Shown piece by piece: positions 41,350 to 48,951 of a DNA stretch of 64,000 nucleotides. Source of the DNA: Vibrio tetraodonis (GTDB taxonomy: Bacteria; Pseudomonadota; Gammaproteobacteria; Enterobacterales; Vibrionaceae); the NCBI RefSeq assembly GCF_003350295.1, contig NZ_QLYY01000005.1:372001-436000 (forward strand), read 5' to 3'. Position 1 is the stretch's first letter. Each line of letters begins with the position of its first letter. The notes under the pieces were generated by a model that had not been told where the DNA came from, made no database searches, and worked only from the letters and a program-made list of their open reading frames with translations. A program made the translations under genes and the position numbers.

Positions 41350-43392
41350 TTAAAATTTATAACTCGTCGTTAGGTAAAACTCTCTCGGAGAACCTGGCAT
41401 GATCTGGCTAGCACTCGTAGCACTGACGTAATACTCTTTATCCAAGAGGTTCTCGACACTTAGCTGGGCAATCCAGTTATCCCACTCATATCCAACGCGG
41501 GCATCGAAGCGAGCATAGCCAGGTAGATTGACCTCGTTCTTTTTATCTGCAAATCTATCGCCAACCGCAATAAACCCGGTTTCACCAAACAAACCAGATT
41601 CTTGCTTATATCCAACAAACAATTGACCATTCAATTGAGAGGTATTGGTTGGGCGGTTACCTTGCACATTACCCTCCGCTTTTACCAATTCTGCATCTTG
41701 GTATGCGACGCCACCTCTCACCGTAATTTGTTCGGTAATAAAGCCATTGAACGACAGCTCGATACCTTCAGTTCTTTGCAGGCCAGTAAGTATGATTTTG
41801 CTTGGATCTAGAGGGTCTCTAGTTCTTCGGTTGTACATCTCTAGGCGGTATACCGACAAAGTCGTTGCAAGAGATCCACTAAACCAATCACTTTTAATGC
41901 CTGTTTCATATAAACGGGTATGCTCAGGGTCTAACTGATTGGCCTCTTTACCCGGACTAATACCGATAAGACCACCACCGACAGGTGAAAACGTCTTGCT
42001 GTACGAAAGGTAAGCGGCATGCTCTTCAACTGGATTCCAAACTAGGCCAAGGCGAGGGCTCCAACTTGTATTAGAAACAGTTTCTTCAGAGTTATCGGTA
42101 TTCTTATGAGTTTTAATTTTAAAGTCGTCATACCTTATACCTGCTAAAGCAATCCAGTTGCCAATTGTCACCTGATCTTGAAGGTACAAACCATAGCTTT
42201 CTACTTTGTGCTCAGAATCAAATTGAAGCTTCATGGAGCCATCATAGCTAGGTATCATATCCGGCTGGTAGGCATTAGCAGTTGGAATGGTACCAGAGTG
42301 TTTATATAATTTGGGAATACGTTCCTGCCATGACTGCTCCCAGCCAAGGAGCAAGTTATGCTCAGCGATACCAGTGCCGAATTGGTTCTCTAATTCAAAA
42401 GTGTTTGAAAAGTTACTGGCGTTTAAATCTTGCTGCCAGCGAGAGCGTTTTAAATCTCCGTTCGCCTCTACACCTGATACATAAGTGTTATCAAATTCGC
42501 TACTAAGATTGGTATAACTAAAAAGATGGCGAAGCTGCATTTCAGGATTAATCTGCCAAGTGAGTCTAGAGCGTGCTGATTGGGCAATGTCTTTTATGTA
42601 GTCACGGTCTGTATTGCTATATACCGTATCAATTGGAACATCAACGGGAGAGCCATTAACACTTGGAATTCCTCTATCTGGAACACGTTCTGATTCGTGA
42701 CGTTCATACTGAACAAGCCATGTCACGTCATCGTTGACATTCCAGTTAACGGAAGGAGCAAGCATATTTCGCTTGCTATCGACACCTTTACGAAAGCTGC
42801 CTGCATCTTCATAAGACATGTTAAGACGCACCTGAACGTCATCATTCACTTCACCATTGAGGTCAGCATCAACTCGGTAGAAATCATGGCTACCAATCCT
42901 AGTTGTCAATTTAGAACCTAGACCAGCTTCTGGCTTTTTGGTGACTCGATTTATAATACCGCCAGAGCTACCTCTGCCATAGAGAACAGCTGCAGGCCCT
43001 TTTAGAATCTCGACTGTTTCTATATTTCCAAGATCTCTCGTGTACTGCATGTCATCTCTAAATCCGTCTAAATAGAAATCATTAGAGGCTTTAAAGCCAC
43101 GAATATTTAAGCCATCAAATCGAGTATCGCCGCTAGCATTAACGCCAGGGATACCAACCAGGGCTTCACTGAGAGTGCTGTTACTAAAGGCGGTGATTTC
43201 TTCAACAGGCAGGCTTTCAATGGTCTGAGGAACCAATTTTGCAGGTGTTGCGACTTTAGTAGCCGTAGTCACTTGAGAGTGCTGAGTTCTTTCACCAACA
43301 ACGGTTATTGTTTCTTCTTGTTCGGCTAAAACAGGAGTGCTAGCGGCCATAATAGCCATAGATATTAGATTGAATTTAATGTTGTTTTTCAT
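41350..43392 (-). CDS. TonB-dependent siderophore receptor
   Basis: A 680-residue outer-membrane receptor. Signal peptide about 1-23; plug domain with DTRFDGLNIRGFKASNDFY and VEILKGPAAVLYGRGSSGG; a 22-strand barrel ending in the Phe-terminated strand EFYLTTSYKF. The TonB box is probably EETITVVGE. The plug pattern is that of catecholate/hydroxamate receptors (FhuE, FcuA, Fiu group); the exact siderophore cannot be told. The ATG at 43392 gives the signal peptide; a TTG 30 nt upstream is in frame. A Fur-like site precedes it. Confidence 0.93.
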   Translation of the reverse strand: MKNNIKFNLISMAIMAASTPVLAEQEETITVVGERTQHSQVTTATKVATPAKLVPQTIESLPVEEITAFSNSTLSEALVGIPGVNASGDTRFDGLNIRGFKASNDFYLDGFRDDMQYTRDLGNIETVEILKGPAAVLYGRGSSGGIINRVTKKPEAGLGSKLTTRIGSHDFYRVDADLNGEVNDDVQVRLNMSYEDAGSFRKGVDSKRNMLAPSVNWNVNDDVTWLVQYERHESERVPDRGIPSVNGSPVDVPIDTVYSNTDRDYIKDIAQSARSRLTWQINPEMQLRHLFSYTNLSSEFDNTYVSGVEANGDLKRSRWQQDLNASNFSNTFELENQFGTGIAEHNLLLGWEQSWQERIPKLYKHSGTIPTANAYQPDMIPSYDGSMKLQFDSEHKVESYGLYLQDQVTIGNWIALAGIRYDDFKIKTHKNTDNSEETVSNTSWSPRLGLVWNPVEEHAAYLSYSKTFSPVGGGLIGISPGKEANQLDPEHTRLYETGIKSDWFSGSLATTLSVYRLEMYNRRTRDPLDPSKIILTGLQRTEGIELSFNGFITEQITVRGGVAYQDAELVKAEGNVQGNRPTNTSQLNGQLFVGYKQESGLFGETGFIAVGDRFADKKNEVNLPGYARFDARVGYEWDNWIAQLSVENLLDKEYYVSATSASQIMPGSPREFYLTTSYKF

Positions 43393-43422
43393 AAAGTGTT
43401 TATATAACGAGCATAAATGCAA

Positions 43423-43447
43423 TTGAGAATCATTAACACTATCATTT
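43423..43447. promoter_or_regulatory. Fur-box-like site upstream of the siderophore receptor
   Basis: On the minus strand the segment reads as adjacent hexamers AATGAT-AGTGTT-AATGAT-TCTCAA, resembling the repeated NAT(A/T)AT model of Fur sites. TGAGAAT-C-ATTAACA on the plus strand is an imperfect 7-1-7 dyad. It lies 30-55 nt upstream of the receptor start, a normal operator position. Confidence 0.5.
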
Positions 43448-43868
43448 ATAAAACATCACCTAAAGATAAAAATGTCAATAAATGTAAATGGTAAGCACCC
43501 TTTATAAGAAAAACAGAGGTTTAACTAGCCTTATTTATTACTAGAAGCAATGATGCTATTGGCCTTGGGAAAGACGTGGTTTTAGTAAGTGGGTCAGAAA
43601 ATCACACCAGGTCTCATAGAGACATGGATGAAAAATAAGCGATCATGCAAACTTTGGGGAACGGAAAAGAAAGTAGCGGCGTCATTCGTTCATGTCTTTC
43701 CACCAGAATGATGAATTGAAAGACCACTTTAGAACAAAACGAAATCAAGGCTTAGAGGTAGAGAAAATATCTGGGTGCTTAATACTTCGATTTTACCAGT
43801 TAAGGTATTCAGTAGTGTATAGTGAATTATTTGCAATTAGTAATGATTTAAAGTCGTAATAAACTCTG
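43448..43868. other. Gene-free stretch between the receptor and the 83-residue membrane protein
   Basis: No gene is recognised here. A plus-strand open segment of about 37 codons (from roughly 43528 to 43638) reads plausibly as protein but has no start, ribosome site or family match, so it is left unannotated. It may be a decayed fragment. Confidence 0.3.
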
Positions 43869-44120
43869 CTAGTAGAGAAGCCTGTCAGTCAAATAAATAA
43901 CGACAAGAATTAAAAAGCTAAGAAAAAATGGTATACTCAATTTCATAGCCAACTTTTTCATCAAACTTGGGTTATTATCAAACACCATACCTTCTGCTTG
44001 TCTTACCCTTATCTCTTCATCAAAATGCCACTTAATTGCTAAAAAGGCTCCAATACCTAATATGATAAGCTTAAAAGCTCCAGCAAAGTACGGAAAAAAA
44101 TTCGCCCAACTCTCGTTCAT
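43869..44120 (-). CDS. Small two-helix membrane protein, function unknown
   Basis: An 83-residue protein with hydrophobic segments at about 8-26 and 62-80 separated by a charged cytoplasmic or periplasmic loop (WHFDEEIRVRQAEG). A GGAG lies 9 nt before the ATG, which supports translation. No family is recognised and neighbours give no clue. Its base composition is AT-rich like the surrounding patchwork of orphan genes. Confidence 0.65.
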   Translation of the reverse strand: MNESWANFFPYFAGAFKLIILGIGAFLAIKWHFDEEIRVRQAEGMVFDNNPSLMKKLAMKLSIPFFLSFLILVVIYLTDRLLY

Positions 44121-44335
44121 TATCCATCTCCATTAAACTAAATCGGAATTTTTTATTATAAAAATCAGAGTTTTTATTTACATCCAAAATAATAAGTTTA
44201 CTGCTTGTGCTCGCAGCCGACAACCCTCTTTATAGTTTTCATATTTAATACATCGCATCAACCTACTCGCTCTTTCTCTCTCGACACACTAATATTGACT
44301 TATGTATCAATACAACTTTCAGCGTTACATCGACT

Positions 44336-45082
44336 ATGATTCGTAAAACAGCCATTTTGTCTCTGATTTTCATTAGTTTTTTTTCTTTTGGAAACGATAC
44401 ACTGAGACTTGTTTATTATGACTCTTTCCCACCTTACTCATATAAAAACTCAGATGGGCAGATGGAAGGGATCCTGGTTGATATTGCGAAAGAAATATTG
44501 GAAAAAGAAATGGGGTTAGTCGTATCTCACCAAGGCTTTCCATGGGGACGTGCACAGAGAATGGTTTTTAATGGGCAAGCTGATGCCTTTATCTCTCTCC
44601 CCACACCAGCTAGATTAGAATATGTCGATGCTGCAGAGGTGCCGGTTTTTATTGGCCCAATAACCCTGTTCACATACAAAGGTCACCCACGTCAACACCA
44701 GCTAGAAACTGTGTCAGATATCGAAGACCTCAAAGCTTTCAAAATATTAGATTATGTAGGAAATGGGTGGGGGGATTCTAAATTCTCAGAAGGGCCCTAT
44801 ACTAGGCTCCTTCAATCAGACTTATCGACCTCGTTAAGTATGCTTGCAAAGCGCAGAGGTGATGTAGTGGCCACTGACCAAGTTGTTGCAGAATATCTCT
44901 TAGCGATTCATGATAAACGAAATTTAGTCATGGAACTCCCCGTAACCATTGATACGGTCTCGTTTTTATTATGTATTTCCAAAAAGTCTAGCTTTAGAAA
45001 TATCACTAAAGAATTTTCAAAGCACATGTCAAAATTTCGTGCTCAAAAGCGAGAGAAAAATATATTGGCCAAGTATAAATAG
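44336..45082 (+). CDS. Periplasmic solute-binding protein (family 3)
   Basis: A 248-residue protein with a signal peptide (about 1-19) and the SBP_bac_3 pattern: YYDSFPPYSYKNSDGQMEGI at about 28-46, then VDIAKEILEKE and WGRAQRMVFNGQADAFIS. Such proteins bind amino acids or other small molecules. No ABC permease genes are nearby, which is common for stand-alone members in vibrios. The C-terminus (KREKNILAKYK) looks native, but the sequence immediately after its stop is the remnant of an unrelated GNAT gene. Confidence 0.88.
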   Translation: MIRKTAILSLIFISFFSFGNDTLRLVYYDSFPPYSYKNSDGQMEGILVDIAKEILEKEMGLVVSHQGFPWGRAQRMVFNGQADAFISLPTPARLEYVDAAEVPVFIGPITLFTYKGHPRQHQLETVSDIEDLKAFKILDYVGNGWGDSKFSEGPYTRLLQSDLSTSLSMLAKRRGDVVATDQVVAEYLLAIHDKRNLVMELPVTIDTVSFLLCISKKSSFRNITKEFSKHMSKFRAQKREKNILAKYK

Positions 45083-45251
45083 AGCTATCGATTGGTTAGA
45101 TCTTAATGTTCTTTCTGATGATCTTCCTGCGAAAAACCTGTATTTAAAGTCTGGGTTCAAAATTATAGGTGAAATGACCGATTGCTACCGTATAGAAGGA
45201 AAGGACGTCTCAGAAACTCTGATGACACTCTGTACTAAAAATCATGCTTAA
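45083..45251 (+). pseudogene. C-terminal remnant of a GNAT acetyltransferase
   Basis: Right after the stop of the solute-binding gene, in a different frame, the sequence reads LDLNVLSDDLPAKNLYLKSG followed by FKIIGEMTDCYRIEG and TLMTL before a stop. This is the classical C-terminal part of GNAT enzymes: beta strand, N/D-x-x-A-x-x-L-Y-x-K-x-G-F, then IG and the final M-x-L strand. About 50 residues remain and the acetyl-CoA P-loop (R/Q-x-x-G-x-G/A) is missing. No start or ribosome site is present, so it is a truncated relic left by a rearrangement. Confidence 0.75.
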
Positions 45252-45402
45252 CTCACCTCTTTAAAGTCTTCTGACGTAACTAATTGATGACCTTATTCAA
45301 ACTCCAATACAAAGTTTTACACTTATTATCATGATGAAAGCTTGAATTAATATATGCCCCACCAATAAAATATGACATTAATTGAATATCTTGGGTGGAA
45401 AC

Positions 45403-46038
45403 ATGTATCTAAACACAATCAGTAGTATCGTCAATCAGCAAGATAGGGGCCATAGAGAACAAACTGATGAACTTAGTTTGGCAAACAAGGTACGTTCTGT
45501 ATCCAATAAAAAGCGTCCTAAAAAGCTCGGCTTATCCTTAACCATGCCCCAAACAAAAAAGGGAGAGATGCTAGGCAGTGGTTTATGCGGAGAGGTTAGA
45601 AGAGATATCGCTCATGAAGGGTTTGTGTTAAAAAGCTTTAGCCGATTTGCCAACGAGATCGCGCAAAAAGAATGTAGCCTATTCACTCGTATCTATGGAG
45701 AAGGAAGCGCTGAAGTGATAGAAGAAGCGGATGGGCTTTATTTACGCATGTTAGAAGTACCAGGGGTGTCTTTAGATAAGTGCGATCCATCTGAATTACC
45801 AGATAATGCGCGTACGTTGTTTTTCCAAATGATATCTGATCTAAATGATGTAGGTATCATTCATGGAGATCTGCATTCTGGCAACATTATGTTCGATAAA
45901 GACTCAAACAGGTTTTGGCCAATTGATTTATCTAATGCCTATGATTCTTACTATGAGAGTTCATATCATGGCAGAGCCATGATGGACATAGACAACGAAA
46001 AAAGATTTAGACAAATAATGAGAAAATTGGGTGCCTAA
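45403..46038 (+). CDS. OspG/NleH-type minimal protein kinase (type III effector-like)
   Basis: A 211-residue protein kinase of the OspG/NleH effector family. Motifs: Gly-rich loop LGSGLCGEVRRD (about 57-68), the VAIK-like Lys in FVLKSF (about 78), the alpha-C Glu region EIAQKECSLFTRIYG, hinge region YLRMLEVPGVSLD, catalytic HGDLHSGNIMFDKDS (Asp near 159, Asn near 164) and the metal-binding Asp in WPIDLSNAY. From memory Shigella OspG reads YLRMLRVPGTPLSD, IPDN, IIHYDLNTGNMLYDKES and FPIDFRNIYAEYY at the same places, a convincing match. Like OspG it lacks a large C-lobe. A ~50-residue Lys-rich N-terminus precedes the kinase. The ATG at 45403 is preferred to a TTG at 45382. No type III secretion genes are in the window. 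Confidence 0.8.
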   Translation: MYLNTISSIVNQQDRGHREQTDELSLANKVRSVSNKKRPKKLGLSLTMPQTKKGEMLGSGLCGEVRRDIAHEGFVLKSFSRFANEIAQKECSLFTRIYGEGSAEVIEEADGLYLRMLEVPGVSLDKCDPSELPDNARTLFFQMISDLNDVGIIHGDLHSGNIMFDKDSNRFWPIDLSNAYDSYYESSYHGRAMMDIDNEKRFRQIMRKLGA

Positions 46039-46109
46039 CTCTGTGTGATGTCGATGTAGGTTTCACCTTCTACTCAACACAAAAATAAAACTTTGAAGAT
46101 TAAATATCC

Positions 46110-46129
46110 GCGAGCTCTGAAGAGCTCGC
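46110..46129. other. Perfect inverted repeat between the kinase gene and yaiI
   Basis: GCGAGCTC (46110-46117), TGAA loop, GAGCTCGC (46122-46129). There is no T tract on either side, so it is either a weak terminator for the convergent genes or a structural element. Confidence 0.5.
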
Positions 46130-46171
46130 CACTAAAGCTATTAATAATGTGTAAAGCGGACAGGCAGTGCC

Positions 46172-46639
46172 CTATTTATGCAACTTTAAATTTCTTTGCC
46201 TTTGTACTAACCACTTATCCAAATGATTAGCGAATTGCTGCCTATCAGCTTGACTTAAAGGAGCTGGTCCACCTGTCTGTACGCCGCTACTGCGCATGGT
46301 TTCCATAAAATCGCGAATACTAAGGCGAGACTTAATATTTTCTTTCGTAAATAGCTCGCCACGAGAACTCAATGCATGTCCACCCTTGGTTATGATCTCA
46401 TCGGCTAAAGGGATATCACTGGTGATCACCAAATCATCTTTCTCGCAGCGCTTCACTATTTCATTATCTGCTACATCAAAGCCAGGCTGAACTTGCAGCA
46501 TGGTCACTTTTGGTGATGCTGGAGTGCGAATAAACTGGTTTGCCACCAACGTCACTTCGACCCCTGTTCGCTCAGATGCACGAAATAATACATCACGAAT
46601 CACAACTGGACACGCGTCAGCATCTACCCATATTTTCAT
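46172..46639 (-). CDS. yaiI: YaiI/YqxD-family (DUF188, UPF0178) protein
   Basis: A 155-residue PIN-like protein: [17 protein letters not shown] at the start, [15 protein letters not shown] and the C-terminal [20 protein letters not shown] are signatures of the DUF188 family. The conserved acidic residues of the PIN-like nuclease fold are present; no activity has been firmly shown for the family. The start at 46639 gives the normal length. It is monocistronic. Confidence 0.93.
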   Translation of the reverse strand: MKIWVDADACPVVIRDVLFRASERTGVEVTLVANQFIRTPASPKVTMLQVQPGFDVADNEIVKRCEKDDLVITSDIPLADEIITKGGHALSSRGELFTKENIKSRLSIRDFMETMRSSGVQTGGPAPLSQADRQQFANHLDKWLVQRQRNLKLHK

Positions 46640-47309
46640 TACTTATTCTTCCCAATACTACAATTGCCTCCATTAAACCGCAAAAGTCATGCTCTTGGTA
46701 GGGCTACCTTTATTAATAGGGGCATAAAACAATCTATAAACACGATGAATGAAATTGAGGTAACAAAACCCTAGGTCCGCTGCTTAAACGAAAAATCGTA
46801 ATACACTATCCACTAACTATGCACTTGTTACCATGGTAATATACAGACGTGTTAATCTAAGACACAAAGTTATTAGCTGGCAGAACCCAACAAAATTGAC
46901 ATTTAAGTCAATACAAAGAGTAATCCACATTCAAAACTGAGCTCCAGAGTCATACGTACAGTAATAATTCATAAAGCTAACTCTAAACACCGACTGCATT
47001 AAAATTAAACATTTATGAATTATAATTCAATATAGATCATTTAAAGAAAAAGTATACACAAAATGAATAATATGAAGATAATGTCGCCATTTTGAGCTAA
47101 AACGTCTTTTTGTGTAAAGTAAGGATTAAATCTATCAGCAAAATCATCAAAAAATGTTAGCCATTAGTTAAATTTTATGCGATTTAAGTGATGTGTATCA
47201 CATCTACAAATCTAACAATAAATTTTACGTTCGTATTTTTCTCTTCGCCTGATACCCTCCGAGCACCTTGAAGTGAACTCAAGGTGAATAACTATAAGGA
47301 GTGTTCACG
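46640..47309. promoter_or_regulatory. 670-nt gene-free region upstream of the dicarboxylate transporter, with a CRP-like site
   Basis: No open frame in this AT-rich region has coding character. The useful element is AGTGA-TGTGTA-TCACA at 47187-47202, one mismatch from the CRP consensus TGTGA-N6-TCACA, about 108 nt upstream of the transporter start. A long leader without recognisable riboswitch lies between it and the gene. Confidence 0.55.
47187..47202. promoter_or_regulatory. CRP-like binding site
   Basis: AGTGA, six bases, TCACA: a 9 of 10 match to the CRP core. Position upstream of a glutamate/dicarboxylate symporter gene fits known carbon-source control of such transporters by cAMP-CRP. 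Confidence 0.55.
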
Positions 47310-48614
47310 ATGAATACCAAGAAACCTATGTCGCTCACCAGCCGTGTTATCTTAGGTATGGTAGCGGGTATCTTGACAGGATTTGCCATTCGCAGCCTTT
47401 TCGCCGACAACGGATTTGTCGACACATACATAGTCAATGGATTGTTTGACGTTGGTGGCCAAATTTTTGTCGCCAGCTTAAAAATGCTTGTTGTACCGCT
47501 AGTCTTTGTTTCACTGGTCTGTGGTACAAGCTCACTTAAAGATCTTTCGACCTTGGGCCGAATGGGTGGTAAAACGCTCGCTTTTTATATTGCGACGACA
47601 ACTATTGCTATCACTTTTGCTCTTGTTATGGGAAGTGTTTTCCAGCCGGGCGCAGGAGCTGACCTCACTGCTGCCAGTTCGTTTAAGTCAGCCGAAGCAC
47701 CTTCTTTGGGACAAGTTATTATCAACATGTTCCCGACTAACCCTATTAGCTCTATGGCTGAAGGTAAAACTCTGCAGGTGATCGTATTTGCAGTACTGTT
47801 TGGTATTGCAATCAGTGCCGCAGGAAAACCTGGTGAAAGAATCGCATCCGTATTTGCCGATTTAAACGAAGTCATTATGAAGCTTGTCGCACTACTGATG
47901 AATCTTGCTCCATACGGTGTCTTCTTCCTAATGGCTAAACTGTTTACTGGTTTGGGGTTAAGCGCCATAACAAACCTTGCCGAATATTTCTTGGTTCTTG
48001 CCGGCACCCTAGTTCTTCATGGACTAGTTACCTACAGCTTGATGCTAAAAGGCTTTACTGCCCTAAGTCCTATTACCTTCTTGAAGAAAATGGAAGATGC
48101 GATTATGTTTGCTTTTTCGACTGCTTCTTCAAATGCAACCATCCCTGTGTCTATGGAAACAGCGAAAAATCGTATGGGCGTGGATAACCGCATTTCCTCT
48201 TTCACTATCCCTCTTGGAGCGACAGTGAACATGGACGGTACGGCGATCATGCAGGGTGTAGCAACAGCATTTATTGCTCAAGCGTTTAATATTGACCTCA
48301 CCATGGGTGACTACCTAATGGTTATCCTAACCGCTACTCTCGCTTCTATTGGCACTGCGGGCGTACCTGGAGTCGGCCTAGTTATGCTTGCTATGGTACT
48401 TAACCAAGTTGGCCTGCCTTTAGAGGGTATAGCGTTAATTATGGGTGTTGACCGATTGCTTGATATGATCAGAACTGCAGTTAATATCACAGGTGATAAC
48501 GCAGTTACCGTCATCGTTGCTAAGTCGGAAGGCGCACTCGATGAAGAACGCTTTAACAACCCACTAGCAGGTGAAAAAGAAGAACAAGTGAATCTAAAAC
48601 ACTCAGAAGCATAG
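47310..48614 (+). CDS. Sodium/proton:glutamate or C4-dicarboxylate symporter (DAACS family)
   Basis: A 434-residue transporter of the dicarboxylate/amino acid:cation symporter family (GltP, GltT, DctA). Multiple membrane helices and the family's transport core are clear: the Ser-rich hairpin STASSNATIPVS, the NMDGT motif in TVNMDGTAIMQG, hairpin 2 TAGVPGVGLVML and the substrate-binding DRLLDMIRTAVNITGDN. It imports glutamate, aspartate or C4 acids with cations; the Arg in DMIRTAVN favours an acidic substrate. The ATG at 47310 with AGGAG 8 nt upstream is used. Confidence 0.92.
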   Translation: MNTKKPMSLTSRVILGMVAGILTGFAIRSLFADNGFVDTYIVNGLFDVGGQIFVASLKMLVVPLVFVSLVCGTSSLKDLSTLGRMGGKTLAFYIATTTIAITFALVMGSVFQPGAGADLTAASSFKSAEAPSLGQVIINMFPTNPISSMAEGKTLQVIVFAVLFGIAISAAGKPGERIASVFADLNEVIMKLVALLMNLAPYGVFFLMAKLFTGLGLSAITNLAEYFLVLAGTLVLHGLVTYSLMLKGFTALSPITFLKKMEDAIMFAFSTASSNATIPVSMETAKNRMGVDNRISSFTIPLGATVNMDGTAIMQGVATAFIAQAFNIDLTMGDYLMVILTATLASIGTAGVPGVGLVMLAMVLNQVGLPLEGIALIMGVDRLLDMIRTAVNITGDNAVTVIVAKSEGALDEERFNNPLAGEKEEQVNLKHSEA

Positions 48615-48675
48615 AGAAACCATCCTAATGACCATTAATACTTAATGATTTCATAGGTTTCATAAGTAAAGCGTC

Positions 48676-48706
48676 AAGCCCCGAAACACATGTTTCGGGG
48701 CTTTTT
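48676..48706 (+). terminator. Strong Rho-independent terminator after the symporter gene
   Basis: A 13-bp stem AAGCCCCGAAACA (48676-48688) with TGTTTCGGGGCTT, ending in CTTTTTG. It lies 62 nt past the stop codon. Confidence 0.93.
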
Positions 48707-48951
48707 GATCACAGAATCCAAAACCAAGCAACACATACTTTGCAAATAACCCCAAACATGTCTTTAATTTTATGAGGTTAGCAACACTGATTGAGTGACT
48801 AACATCACCTCATAGAATTGGTAATCAAAGAATAATTTCAAGCGGATCGATACTTTTTCTAGTGGCTTTCGATACGTTTTTTCCAGTTAACTGACACGCT
48901 TTTAGTCCGTATTTATTTGCGGTAAGACATTATCAGATTTGGAACACATTC
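48707..48951. other. Spacer upstream of the Cache/SBP/HD-GYP gene
   Basis: Contains an inverted repeat TATGAGGT (48771-48778) and ACCTCATA (48807-48814), with an inner TTAG/CTAA pairing, no T tract. No gene is seen. The following gene lacks a strong ribosome site. Confidence 0.35.

Noticed and set aside
43528..43638. A short plus-strand reading segment with protein-like composition
   Set aside because: Only about 37 codons, no start or ribosome site and no family; cannot be told from chance.
44949..45251. A 100-codon frame as a complete gene
   Set aside because: Its first part is an out-of-frame shadow of the solute-binding gene; only the last ~50 codons look like protein, a GNAT relic, so it is annotated as a pseudogene.
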